Notes under the pieces: generated by a model
Databases searched by the model: none
What the model saw: the letters and a program-made list of their open reading frames with translations, nothing else
Told to the model about the DNA's origin: nothing
Position numbers and translations under genes: made by a program
Shown: positions 1 through 7,184 of the stretch, piece after piece
Layout of the letters: each line of letters starts with the position of its first letter
Numbering within the stretch: position 1 is the first letter of the stretch
Assembly: GCF_030697925.1 (NCBI RefSeq)
Contig: NZ_JAUYOJ010000024.1
Location: forward strand, 1 to 46,163
DNA from: Phenylobacterium sp.
GTDB lineage: Bacteria; Pseudomonadota; Alphaproteobacteria; Caulobacterales; Caulobacteraceae
Length of the DNA: 46,163 nt
Reading direction: 5' to 3'

Positions 1-81
1 TTCGGAGCGCTGCAGCAGCACCACGCCGATGAGCGAGATGCAGACGATGATGTGGATGGTGAGCAGAATGCCGAGCAGCAT
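1..81 (-). CDS. secG: SecG, protein-export membrane protein (5' end only)
   Basis: Small subunit of the SecYEG translocon in the inner membrane. Only the first 27 codons are in the window; the gene runs off the left edge. Reading the minus strand from the ATG at 81 gives MLLGILLTIHIIVCISLIG followed by VVLLQRSE, the hydrophobic first membrane segment and the conserved LLQ(R/K)S(E) motif of SecG. Family members are roughly 70-140 residues, so most of the gene lies outside. It points the same way as tpiA at 1147-1890; secG next to tpiA is a common alphaproteobacterial arrangement, here interrupted by two plus-strand genes. The identification rests on the N-terminal motif. Confidence 0.85.
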   Translation of the reverse strand, partial: MLLGILLTIHIIVCISLIGVVLLQRSE

Positions 82-192
82 GACGTGGTCCGATGCGTTC
101 GGGCGGTCGCCCGCGCCGAAATGAAGCGCGCGCTCTACCACTGGGAAGATCGCAAGGCCATAGCTAGGGCGTCGCAGTTCGCGGGCAAGGCC

Positions 193-708
193 ATGATTCT
201 CGAAACCGAACGCCTCAGTCTTCGGCCCCTGGAGGCCGCCGACGCCGAGTTGCTGTTCCCGATCCTCAGCGATCCGGAGGTCATGGCCCACTGGGACGTG
301 CCCGAGATCGACGATCCCGACGTGGTGCGCGAGGTGGTCGAGGGCCAGGTCGCCGACGTCGAGGCCGAACGCGCGCTCCACTGGACCATCTGGACGCTGG
401 AAGAGGCCGAGTTCCTAGGGGCCTGCGACCTCTCCGACATCGACCGGCGGCACAAACGCGCCGAAATCGGCTTCATGCTGGGACGCGGCGCCTGGGGCCA
501 GGGCTATGCGCTGGAGGCCATGCGCGCGGTGATCGCCTTCGCCGCCTCGTCGGGCTTCCGGCGGCTGAGCGCTCGAACCCATTTGGGCAACCTGCGCTCC
601 GACACCCTGCTGGAGAAACTCGGCTTCCACGAGGAGGGCCTGTTGCGCGGCCACGTCCTGCGTGACGGAGATCGCCGCGACTGCCGTCTGTTCGGCCTCT
701 TGCTTTGA
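193..708 (+). CDS. GNAT family N-acetyltransferase (RimJ/RimL type)
   Basis: Predicted acetyl-CoA dependent N-acetyltransferase of 171 residues. It opens with MILETERLSLRPL, the usual first strand of the RimJ/RimL-like group (ETERLxLRPL), and carries the acetyl-CoA pyrophosphate loop GRGAWGQGYALEAMRAV in motif A at about residues 96-112, then the LEKLGFHEEG segment typical of these enzymes. The ATG at 193 is chosen because family homology begins there; an upstream in-frame ATG at 52 would run across the secG start. The substrate cannot be told from sequence; homologues act on ribosomal proteins, antibiotics or small amines. A VOC gene follows after 25 bp, so the two may be co-transcribed. Confidence 0.85.
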   Translation: MILETERLSLRPLEAADAELLFPILSDPEVMAHWDVPEIDDPDVVREVVEGQVADVEAERALHWTIWTLEEAEFLGACDLSDIDRRHKRAEIGFMLGRGAWGQGYALEAMRAVIAFAASSGFRRLSARTHLGNLRSDTLLEKLGFHEEGLLRGHVLRDGDRRDCRLFGLLL

Positions 709-733
709 GGCGAGAAAGCCCGATCTGAGGCCC

Positions 734-1150
734 ATGACCGCAAACCCGATCACCCTCGCCGGCCTCGACCACATCGTCCTGCGGATCACCGACAAGGCGG
801 CGATGATCGCCTTCTATACCGAGGTGCTGGGCGCCAGCGTCGACTGGGACCGCCCCGAGCTAGGCCTGACCCATCTTCGGATCGGCGACGACCTCATCGA
901 CCTGGTGACCATCGACGGGCGTCTCGGATCGATGGGTGGGGCCGCGCCAGGGGTGGAAGGCCGCAACCTCGACCATTTCTGCCTGCGCGTGCGCCCCTTC
1001 GACGAGGCGGCTATTCGCGCACACCTGGAGGCCCACGGCGTCAGAATCGCCGACGAGGGCGAGCGCTACGGCGCCGATGGCGACGGGTTCTCGCTCTATC
1101 TGCAGGACCCGGAGGGCAACACGGTCGAGCTCAAGGGGCCGAGCGCCTAG
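734..1150 (+). CDS. VOC (glyoxalase/bleomycin-resistance fold) protein
   Basis: A 138-residue single-domain vicinal-oxygen-chelate protein. The N-terminal part has the LDHIVLRITDKAAMIAFY pattern, with a metal-ligand His in LDH, and the second half has LDHFCLRV and a terminal LYLQDPEGNTVELKGP segment, where the Glu of VEL is the usual second-half ligand. The two beta-alpha-beta-beta-beta halves can be followed across the length. Start at ATG 734, where homology begins. It is in the same direction as the GNAT gene 25 bp upstream and meets tpiA tail-to-tail with a 4-bp overlap of stop codons. The substrate is unknown; lyase, dioxygenase and binding-protein roles all occur in this fold. Confidence 0.85.
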   Translation: MTANPITLAGLDHIVLRITDKAAMIAFYTEVLGASVDWDRPELGLTHLRIGDDLIDLVTIDGRLGSMGGAAPGVEGRNLDHFCLRVRPFDEAAIRAHLEAHGVRIADEGERYGADGDGFSLYLQDPEGNTVELKGPSA

Positions 1151-1890
1151 AGCGCTCGGATAATCCCCAGGAAGTCCTCGGCCTTCAGGGACGCGCCGCC
1201 CACCAGGGCGCCGCCGACCTCGGCCGCGTGCAGGATCTCGGCGGCGTTCGAGGGTTTCACCGAGCCGCCATAGAGAATCGCCGGGGTCCTGCCGTGCTCC
1301 CCGAAGATCTCGACTAGGGTGGCGCGGATGGCCACATGAACCTCCTCGATCTCGGCCGTCGAGGGCGTCAGGCCGGTGCCGATGGCCCAGACCGGCTCAT
1401 AGGCCACGGAGAAGGCCTTGCCCGCCAGCTCGGCCGGCAGGGAGCCCCTCACCTGCCCGGTGACGATCTCCAGGGCCTTGCCGGCCTTGCGTTCGTCCAG
1501 GGTCTCGCCGACGCAAACGATGGGCTCGAGGCCCGCGGCCAGGGCGGCGGCGGTCTTCGCGGCGACCAGAGCGTCGGTCTCGCCGTAGCCGGCGCGGCGT
1601 TCGGAATGGCCCAGGATCACCAGGCTCGCCCCCGCGTCGGCCAGCATGGCGGCCGAAACATCGCCGGTGAAGGCGCCGGAGGGTTCGGCCCGGCAGTCCT
1701 GGCCGCCGACCAGCACCTTCGTGTCCTTGAGCGCCGAGGCGGCGCGGGCGGTCAGCGTCGCCGGCGGGCAGATCGCCACCCGCGCCGTCGTCTCGCCCAG
1801 TCCGGCGGCTGTGGCGAGCGCCTCGGCCAGCGAGGCCAGGAGCCCGTTCATCTTCCAATTGCCGGCGATCAGGGGGATGGGTGCGGTCAT
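1147..1890 (-). CDS. tpiA: Triose-phosphate isomerase
   Basis: Interconverts dihydroxyacetone phosphate and glyceraldehyde 3-phosphate in glycolysis and gluconeogenesis (cytoplasm). The 247-residue protein is full length for the TIM-barrel family. NWKMNG near residues 11-16 supplies the catalytic Lys13, GHSERR the electrophilic His, and YEPVWAIGTG the catalytic Glu; YGGSV and ALVGGASL make the phosphate-binding loops. The ATG at 1890 (MTAPIPLIAGNWKMNG) is preferred to an in-frame upstream ATG because it matches the family start. A 7-bp inverted repeat directly upstream could bury the ribosome-binding site. Its 3' end overlaps the VOC gene by 4 bp in convergent orientation. Confidence 0.97.
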   Translation of the reverse strand: MTAPIPLIAGNWKMNGLLASLAEALATAAGLGETTARVAICPPATLTARAASALKDTKVLVGGQDCRAEPSGAFTGDVSAAMLADAGASLVILGHSERRAGYGETDALVAAKTAAALAAGLEPIVCVGETLDERKAGKALEIVTGQVRGSLPAELAGKAFSVAYEPVWAIGTGLTPSTAEIEEVHVAIRATLVEIFGEHGRTPAILYGGSVKPSNAAEILHAAEVGGALVGGASLKAEDFLGIIRAL

Positions 1891-1894
1891 CGAG

Positions 1895-1918
1895 GCCTCG
1901 CTTGCGGTGCTGCGAGGC
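1895..1918 (-). promoter_or_regulatory. Inverted repeat over the tpiA ribosome-binding site
   Basis: GCCTCGC at 1895-1901 and GCGAGGC at 1912-1918 form a perfect 7-bp stem with a 10-nt loop, starting 5 nt before the tpiA ATG. On the minus strand the GAGG that would serve as Shine-Dalgarno sequence lies in one arm, so folding would occlude it. The structure is seen directly; a regulatory role is inferred. Confidence 0.4.
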
Positions 1919-1920
1919 GC

Positions 1921-1947
1921 GTTAAGCCAAGCCGCTCTTTCTGTCAC
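1921..1947 (-). promoter_or_regulatory. Candidate tpiA promoter
   Basis: On the minus strand GTGACAG (1947-1941), 12 nt, then GGCTTAAC (1928-1921) resembles the Caulobacter housekeeping consensus as I know it (TTGACGS, 10-14 nt, GCTANAWC), with mismatches in both elements. It lies about 30 nt upstream of the tpiA start, divergent from the ppiD promoter candidate. Confidence 0.35.
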
Positions 1948-1951
1948 GCGC

Positions 1952-1980
1952 TTGCGGGGGGGAAGCCGCCTCCACTATAC
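1952..1980 (+). promoter_or_regulatory. Candidate ppiD-trpE promoter
   Basis: TTGCGG (1952-1957), a 17-nt spacer and CTATAC (1975-1980) form a recognisable -35/-10 pair 45 nt upstream of the ppiD ATG. This would drive the ppiD-trpE unit. No Trp-codon-rich leader peptide or attenuator stem was seen between it and the gene. Confidence 0.45.
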
Positions 1981-2024
1981 CCCCGGTTCCACGGTTCATG
2001 CCGGACAGGCTCAGGTAAGATCAG

Positions 2025-3962
2025 ATGCTCGCCGCCACACGCAAATTCTCGAGATCTTGGGTCGCCGCCGTGCTGATCGGCCTGCTGGTCGTCAGCTTCG
2101 CGATCTTCGGCATCAACGACGTGTTCAAGGGCAATTTCTCGAACGACGTGATCACCGCGGGCTCGCGCGGCGTCACCGCCGCCGACTTCAAGCGGGAGTT
2201 CGACCAGTTCCGCAAGAACGCCGAACAACAGATGGGCCAGCCGGTCACCGTCGAAATGGCGGTCGAGAATCGCGTGGACGCCCGAGTGCTCGAGGAGCTC
2301 GCTTCGAGCCAAGCCTTCGGCGAGCTGCTCTACAAGGCCGGCGTCCGTCCGTCGGATGGCCTGATGGAGAAGGAGATCCGCAAGATCCAGGCCTTCTTCA
2401 ACCCGATCTCCGGCGCCTTCGACAAGGCCCTCTACCAGCAGCGGTTGAACGAAGCTGGCCTGACGCCCGAAAAGTTCGACACCGTCATGCGCGACGAGAT
2501 CGCCCAGTCGCACGCCATCTCGGCCATGGTGAACGGTCTGCGCGTGCCGCGCGCCTATACCGCCCTCGGCGCCGTCTACTCGCTGGAAGCCCGGGACGTG
2601 AGCTACTTCCCCATCGATCCGCGCAGCGTCGAAGAGCCGAAGCCTCCCACCGACGCCCAGCTCACCGCCTTCATGAAACAGAACGAGGCTCAGCTCACCC
2701 GGCCGGAACTGCGCGTCCTGACCGTGGTCGCCTTCAGCCCGGCCATGATCCAAGGCGTCCTGCCGATCGACGAGGCCGAGGTCCAGAAGCGCTTCGATTT
2801 TCGCAAGGACACCCTGGCCAAGGCCGAGACCCGCTCGCTGGTCCAGGTTCCCGCCAAGGACGCCGCCACGGCCAGGACCATCGCCGCGCGCCTGGCCAAG
2901 GGCGAGGACGCCGGGGCTATCGCCAAGTCGCTGGGCGTAGAGGCCATCACCTATGTCGACAAGCCGCGCACCGCCGTCGCCGATCCGCGCGTGGGCGAGG
3001 CGGCCTTCGCGCTCAAGGCCGGCGAGGTCTCCGGCCCGATCCAGGGCGCGCTCGGGTTCGCGGTGATCAAGGTCGACAAGATCACCCCCGGCCAGTCCGT
3101 GACGCTGGAGCAGATCCGCCCGCAGATCGAGGCCGAGTTGCGCAAGGACGCCGCGTCCGAGAAGGTCTATGCGCTGAGCCAGGCCTATGAGGACGCCCGC
3201 GCCGAGGGCGCCAACCTGTCGGACGCCGCCAAGAAGGCTGGCGTTCCGTCCATGACCGTGGGCCCCGTCACCGCCCAGGGCATGGGCGCACAGGGCCAAC
3301 CGGCGCCAGGCCTGACGCCGAAGATCCTGGAGGCCGCCTTCGGTCTGCCGGCCGGCGGCGAGAGCGACATCCAGGAAATCGGCAACGGCGAGTACTTCGC
3401 CGTCCGCGTCGAGCGGGTGATCCCCAAATCCATGCCGCCCCTGGCCGAGATCAAGCCGCAGCTCACCCGCGTCTGGATGATGCAGGAGCTGGTCAAGCGC
3501 ATGCAGGCCAAGGCCGACACCTTCGTCGCGCGCCTGAACAAGGGCGAGACCCTGGAAGCGGTCGCCACCGCCGCCGGGACCAAGGTCGCCCGTGTGGTCG
3601 GCCTGGATCGCCAGAACGCCGGCCAGTCCCAGGCCCTGTCGCGCGACGCCCTCATGAAGGCCTTCGGCGCCAAACCGGGCGAGGTCTTCGTCGCCCAGGA
3701 CCCGCGCTTCGGCCTGGTTGTCGCCAAGCTCGAGGCCGTCCGCGCCCCGCCGCCGGCCAACCTCGCCCGGATCACCGAGGAGACCCGACCCCAGATGACC
3801 ATGGGCCTGTTCCGCGAGGTCGGTGAAACCGCCCGCCGCGCCGCCCGCGAAGAAGTGAAGGTCAAGATCTATCCCGACAAGGCGCGCGCGGCCCTCGGCC
3901 TCCCGCCCCTCAAGGACGAAGGCGAGGCCGGCGCCGCCGGCAAGGCGGAGAAGAGCAAGTGA
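2025..3962 (+). CDS. ppiD: PpiD-like SurA N-terminal domain periplasmic chaperone
   Basis: Membrane-anchored periplasmic folding factor of 645 residues. Residues about 12-32 are one membrane segment (SWVAAVLIGLLVVSFAIFGI), followed by a SurA_N-type helical chaperone region (about 35-190), then a parvulin-like domain from about 265 and a second helical part, ending in a Lys/Glu/Ala-rich tail. In the parvulin region the R-A-S-H-I-L type motif is replaced by RSLVQVPA with no His, while the later FALKAGEVSGPIQGALGFAVIKV strand pair is kept, so prolyl isomerase activity is doubtful, as for E. coli PpiD. Start ATG 2025. The stop overlaps the trpE GTG start (GTGA), so translation is probably coupled. 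Confidence 0.88.
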   Translation: MLAATRKFSRSWVAAVLIGLLVVSFAIFGINDVFKGNFSNDVITAGSRGVTAADFKREFDQFRKNAEQQMGQPVTVEMAVENRVDARVLEELASSQAFGELLYKAGVRPSDGLMEKEIRKIQAFFNPISGAFDKALYQQRLNEAGLTPEKFDTVMRDEIAQSHAISAMVNGLRVPRAYTALGAVYSLEARDVSYFPIDPRSVEEPKPPTDAQLTAFMKQNEAQLTRPELRVLTVVAFSPAMIQGVLPIDEAEVQKRFDFRKDTLAKAETRSLVQVPAKDAATARTIAARLAKGEDAGAIAKSLGVEAITYVDKPRTAVADPRVGEAAFALKAGEVSGPIQGALGFAVIKVDKITPGQSVTLEQIRPQIEAELRKDAASEKVYALSQAYEDARAEGANLSDAAKKAGVPSMTVGPVTAQGMGAQGQPAPGLTPKILEAAFGLPAGGESDIQEIGNGEYFAVRVERVIPKSMPPLAEIKPQLTRVWMMQELVKRMQAKADTFVARLNKGETLEAVATAAGTKVARVVGLDRQNAGQSQALSRDALMKAFGAKPGEVFVAQDPRFGLVVAKLEAVRAPPPANLARITEETRPQMTMGLFREVGETARRAAREEVKVKIYPDKARAALGLPPLKDEGEAGAAGKAEKSK

Positions 3963-5491
3963 CAATCGAACCTGCGTTTGCGGACTTTGAGGCGAAATAT
4001 GCTCAAGGCGCGCCGCAGGTGGTCTGGACCCGCCTGATCGATGATCTGGAGACCCCGGTCTCGGCCTATCTGAAGATCGCCCACGGGCGGCCTTACGCCT
4101 TCCTGTTCGAGAGCGTCGAGGGCGGCGCGCACCGGGGGCGCTACTCGGTGATCGCCATGAAGCCCGACCTCGTCTGGAGGTGCCGAGGCGACAAGGCCGA
4201 AATCGCCGTCGGGCCTGACATCGAGGCCGGCCGCTTCCAGTCCCAAGCCGGCGGGGCGCTGGATTCGCTGCGCGACCTGGTGGCGCGCTCGCGGCTGGAC
4301 CTGCCCGAGGGCCTGCCGCCCATGTCGGCCGGGGTGTTCGGAGCGATCGGCTACGATATGATCCGGCTGGTCGAGCGTCTGCCCAACGTCAATCCCGACC
4401 CGCTGGACCTGCCCGACGGCCTGATGACCCGGCCCTCCATGGTCGCGATCTTCGACGCCATCGCCCAGGAAATCGTGCTGGTCACCACGGTGCGGCCCTC
4501 GGAGATCACGGCCAAGGCCGCCTATGAGGACGCCAAGGCCCGCCTGGCCGAGGTGATGGCCGACCTGCGCGGCTCAGCCCCGCCTCTGGTCGGCGACGGC
4601 GAGGCCCAGCCCGACCGTTTCACCACCCCGGTGAGCCGCGAGGACTATCACCGCATCGTGGCGCGGGCGAAGGACTACATCCTGGCCGGCGACATCTTCC
4701 AGGTGGTGCCCAGCCACCGGTTCCGCGCGCCGTTCGCCCTGGACCCGTTCGCGCTCTACCGGTCGCTGCGGCGGACCAACCCCTCGCCGTTCCTGTTCTA
4801 TCTGAACTTCGGGGACTTCCAGCTCGCGGGCTCGTCGCCCGAGATCCTGGTGCGCCTGCGCGACGGCAAGATCACCATCCGCCCCATCGCTGGCACCCGC
4901 CCTCGCGGCGCCACGCCGGAAGAGGACCGCCGGCTCGAGGCCGAGCTGATCGCCGATCCGAAGGAACGCGCCGAGCACCTGATGCTGCTGGACCTGGGCC
5001 GCAACGACGTGGGCAGAGTGGCCATGCTGAAGAGTTCAGGCGCCAACGAGCCGCCCCAGGCCTCGCGCGGTCCCCGCGTGCGGGTCACGGGGTCGTTCTT
5101 CGTCGAACGCTACAGCCACGTCATGCACCTGGTCTCCAATGTCGAGGGCGACGCGCCGGAGGGGCTGGACCCCGTCGACGTGCTGATGGCCGCCCTGCCC
5201 GCCGGCACGCTCTCGGGCGCGCCCAAGGTGCGGGCCATGGAGATCATAGACGAGCTGGAGCTGGAAAAGCGCGGCATCGCCTATGCCGGAGCGGTCGGCT
5301 ATTTCGGCGCCGACGGCTCGGTGGACACCTGCATCGTGCTGCGCACCGCCTGCTTCAAGGACGGGATGATGTACGTCCAGGCCGGCGGCGGGGTGGTCGC
5401 CGACAGCGACGCCGACGCGGAGTATGATGAGACCCTGCACAAGGCCCGCGCGCTGCGGCAGGCGGCCCAAGAAGCCTGGCGGTTCGTCTAG
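3959..5491 (+). CDS. trpE: Anthranilate synthase component I
   Basis: Large subunit of anthranilate synthase: chorismate plus ammonia from the TrpG subunit gives anthranilate and pyruvate, the first step of tryptophan synthesis. At 510 residues it is full length. FLFESVEGG near residue 45 is the tryptophan feedback-binding LLES element; the chorismate-binding domain has SPFLFYLNFGDFQLAGSSPE, IRPIAGTRPRG, LMLLDLGRNDVGRV and the GTLSGAPKVRAMEIIDELE segment with its catalytic residues. It starts with GTG at 3959, overlapping ppiD by 4 nt. Unlike a compact trpEGDC operon, its partner trpG is 1.1 kb downstream, separated by a hydrolase-like gene and a gene on the other strand. Confidence 0.97.
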   Translation: MTIEPAFADFEAKYAQGAPQVVWTRLIDDLETPVSAYLKIAHGRPYAFLFESVEGGAHRGRYSVIAMKPDLVWRCRGDKAEIAVGPDIEAGRFQSQAGGALDSLRDLVARSRLDLPEGLPPMSAGVFGAIGYDMIRLVERLPNVNPDPLDLPDGLMTRPSMVAIFDAIAQEIVLVTTVRPSEITAKAAYEDAKARLAEVMADLRGSAPPLVGDGEAQPDRFTTPVSREDYHRIVARAKDYILAGDIFQVVPSHRFRAPFALDPFALYRSLRRTNPSPFLFYLNFGDFQLAGSSPEILVRLRDGKITIRPIAGTRPRGATPEEDRRLEAELIADPKERAEHLMLLDLGRNDVGRVAMLKSSGANEPPQASRGPRVRVTGSFFVERYSHVMHLVSNVEGDAPEGLDPVDVLMAALPAGTLSGAPKVRAMEIIDELELEKRGIAYAGAVGYFGADGSVDTCIVLRTACFKDGMMYVQAGGGVVADSDADAEYDETLHKARALRQAAQEAWRFV

Positions 5492-5503
5492 CCGGTCGCG
5501 ACC

Positions 5504-6295
5504 ATGACAGCCGCCGCCCGATATCAGATCATCACCCATGCCGGTTCAGGCGCGCCGTGGCTCGTCATGGTGCACGGCGCCACACAGCACAGCAGGCTCT
5601 TCTCAGGCCAGGTCGGGGCGTTCTCGCCAGGCTACCGACTTTTCCTCGTGGATCTCCCGGGGCATGGGCGCTCGTCAGACCTGACAGGTCCGTTCGGCCA
5701 AGTGGAATATGCGGCGAGCGTCAGGGCGGCGCTCATGGAGGCCGGGATCGAGCGCTTCCACTACTGGGGCACGCATACGGGCGCGGCAGTGGGTCTCCTA
5801 TTGGCCCTCGAAGAGCCCGGTTGCGTCCTGTCCCTTATCCTCGAAGGTGCGGTCGTGCCCGGCGCCTCCATGCCGTACACCACCCGCAGAATCGAACAGG
5901 CGCGCGCCACGGCGCGTTCCCGGGGCGCCGCGATCGCAATCGAGGAGTGGTACGACACCGCCGAGTGGTTCGATGTCATGCGCCGTGATCCCCTTGCCTG
6001 CCGAGCCGCCGACCAGAAGGCCATGCTTGCAGAGTTCGGAGCTCGGCCCTGGCTGGATGACGCCGTCCCGGCGCCGGCTCCAACGGTCGAGGCTCGCTTG
6101 GGTGAGCTTCAGGTCCGCGTGCTGCTCGTCAATGGCGAGCGCGATCTTCCCGAATTCCTGGCGACCGCCGATCACCTCGAGCAGCGTCTTCCAGATGTGA
6201 CTCGCGTCACGATCCCGGACGCTGGAGGTTTCCCGCTATGGGAGCGACCGGAAGCGGTGAACCATGTTGTTCTTGGGTTCCTCAGCCAATATTGA
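5504..6295 (+). CDS. Alpha/beta-hydrolase fold protein lacking the catalytic Ser and His
   Basis: A 263-residue single-domain alpha/beta-hydrolase homologue. The fold is clear: VMVHGATQHSRLF (oxyanion loop, from about residue 22), LFLVDLPGHGRSSDL, the nucleophile elbow at 87-94, and VRVLLVNGERD with the likely acid Asp214. The elbow reads GTHTG rather than GxSxG, putting His91 where the nucleophile should be, and the usual GH before the last helix reads AGGFPLWERPE, with Gly242 in place of the catalytic His. Hydrolysis by the usual triad is therefore unlikely. It follows trpE by 12 bp and would be on the same transcript. Base composition is slightly lower in GC than its neighbours. A binding, sensory or non-hydrolytic role is possible; I do not recognise a family. 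Confidence 0.75.
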   Translation: MTAAARYQIITHAGSGAPWLVMVHGATQHSRLFSGQVGAFSPGYRLFLVDLPGHGRSSDLTGPFGQVEYAASVRAALMEAGIERFHYWGTHTGAAVGLLLALEEPGCVLSLILEGAVVPGASMPYTTRRIEQARATARSRGAAIAIEEWYDTAEWFDVMRRDPLACRAADQKAMLAEFGARPWLDDAVPAPAPTVEARLGELQVRVLLVNGERDLPEFLATADHLEQRLPDVTRVTIPDAGGFPLWERPEAVNHVVLGFLSQY

Positions 6296-6309
6296 CGGCC
6301 ATGGCGGTC

Positions 6310-6510
6310 CTAGCGCGCCTTCTGCACGATGTGCGTCGTGGTCACCGGCGGGGCCAGGATCATGGCCGTGGCCAAGGCCAGGGCCGTCGAGGCGGCGAAG
6401 GCCGCGGCGATCAGGGCCGGCCAGACCCGTTCCTGGGCCTCGGGACCGGCGAGCAGCCGGCGGGCTCTGGCGATCATCACGGCGTCGAGGGCGGAATCGG
6501 GGGGCGGCAT
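6310..6510 (-). CDS. Small single-pass membrane protein, function unknown
   Basis: Predicted protein of 66 residues, with a hydrophilic N-terminal half (RARRLLAGPEAQERVWP) followed by one membrane segment (ALIAAAFAASTALALATAMI) and a short tail, APPVTTTHIVQKAR. It resembles small membrane proteins that trail small operons in this family, but I cannot name it. ATG 6510 is used; a GTG two codons upstream at 6516 is an alternative, and neither has a strong Shine-Dalgarno sequence. It lies on the opposite strand between trpE and trpG and diverges from trpG. The plausible amphipathic and membrane layout argues for a real gene over a shadow frame. Confidence 0.6.
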   Translation of the reverse strand: MPPPDSALDAVMIARARRLLAGPEAQERVWPALIAAAFAASTALALATAMILAPPVTTTHIVQKAR

Positions 6511-6554
6511 GGCCACAGCATCCCGCCAAGTTCACGTCTCCGCAATGCGGGGTC

Positions 6555-6583
6555 TTGGCGCAGAGCCGGCCTCAGCCTAGAGA
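6555..6583 (+). promoter_or_regulatory. Candidate trpGDC promoter
   Basis: TTGGCG (6555-6560), then GCCTAGAGA (6575-6583), resemble the -35 and -10 elements of Caulobacter housekeeping promoters and end 6 nt before the trpG ATG. The start point would then lie at or after the start codon, so a leaderless or very short-leader message would be implied if it is used. No attenuator or Trp leader peptide is present. Confidence 0.3.
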
Positions 6584-6589
6584 ACCCCT

Positions 6590-7180
6590 ATGATCCTGGT
6601 GATCGATAACTATGACAGCTTCACCTACAACCTGGTTCACTATCTGAACGAACTGGGCGCGGAGACGCTTGTCTATCGCAACGACGCGCTCAGCGTTCAG
6701 GAGGCTCTCGGCCTGCATCCGCAGGGCGTGCTGCTGTCGCCGGGCCCCTGCACCCCCAACGAGGCTGGCATCTGCCTGCCCCTGCTGGGCGCGGCGCCGG
6801 AGGACCTGCCGATCCTTGGCGTCTGCCTGGGCCACCAGGCCATCGGCCAGGCCTATGGCGGCGACGTGGTTCGCGCCAAGCAGGTGATGCACGGCAAGAC
6901 CAGCGCCATCAGCCACACCGGCAAGGGCATCTTCAAGGGCCTGCCCGATCCCTTCACGGCGACCCGTTATCACAGCCTGTCGGTCGAGCGCGACACCCTG
7001 CCCGCCGAGCTGGAAATCACCGCCTGGGCCGAGGACGGCGAGATCATGGGCTTCGCCCATCGCACCCGGCCGGTCCACGGCGTGCAGTTCCACCCCGAGT
7101 CCATCGCCACCGAGGGCGGCCATCTGATGCTGGCCAACTTCCTGGAACTGGCCGGCGTCACGCCCTTGGAAGTCGCCTAG
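6590..7180 (+). CDS. trpG: Anthranilate synthase component II (glutamine amidotransferase)
   Basis: Class I glutamine amidotransferase subunit that hydrolyses glutamine and passes ammonia to TrpE. At 196 residues it is a stand-alone TrpG/PabA-size protein. It begins [19 protein letters not shown], has the nucleophile motif [15 protein letters not shown] (Cys about residue 80) and the His-Glu pair in GVQFHPES near residue 165. TrpG/PabA proteins can serve both anthranilate and aminodeoxychorismate synthases. trpD follows after 4 bp, then trpC with a 4-bp overlap, so this is the first gene of a trpGDC unit. Confidence 0.96.
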   Translation: MILVIDNYDSFTYNLVHYLNELGAETLVYRNDALSVQEALGLHPQGVLLSPGPCTPNEAGICLPLLGAAPEDLPILGVCLGHQAIGQAYGGDVVRAKQVMHGKTSAISHTGKGIFKGLPDPFTATRYHSLSVERDTLPAELEITAWAEDGEIMGFAHRTRPVHGVQFHPESIATEGGHLMLANFLELAGVTPLEVA

Positions 7181-7184
7181 CCCG

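Noticed and set aside
100..113. Small inverted repeat CGGGCG-GT-CGCCCG in the secG leader
   Set aside because: The loop is only 2 nt, too tight for a stable hairpin, and such palindromes are frequent in GC-rich DNA.
1944..3965. 673-codon minus-strand open frame antisense to ppiD
   Set aside because: Shadow frame; no domain, and the forward frame has the membrane anchor and SurA-type chaperone domain and is coupled to trpE.
6517..6589. Possible tryptophan leader peptide or attenuator before trpG
   Set aside because: No run of Trp codons and no pair of competing stems ending in a T-run; only short, imperfect inverted repeats.
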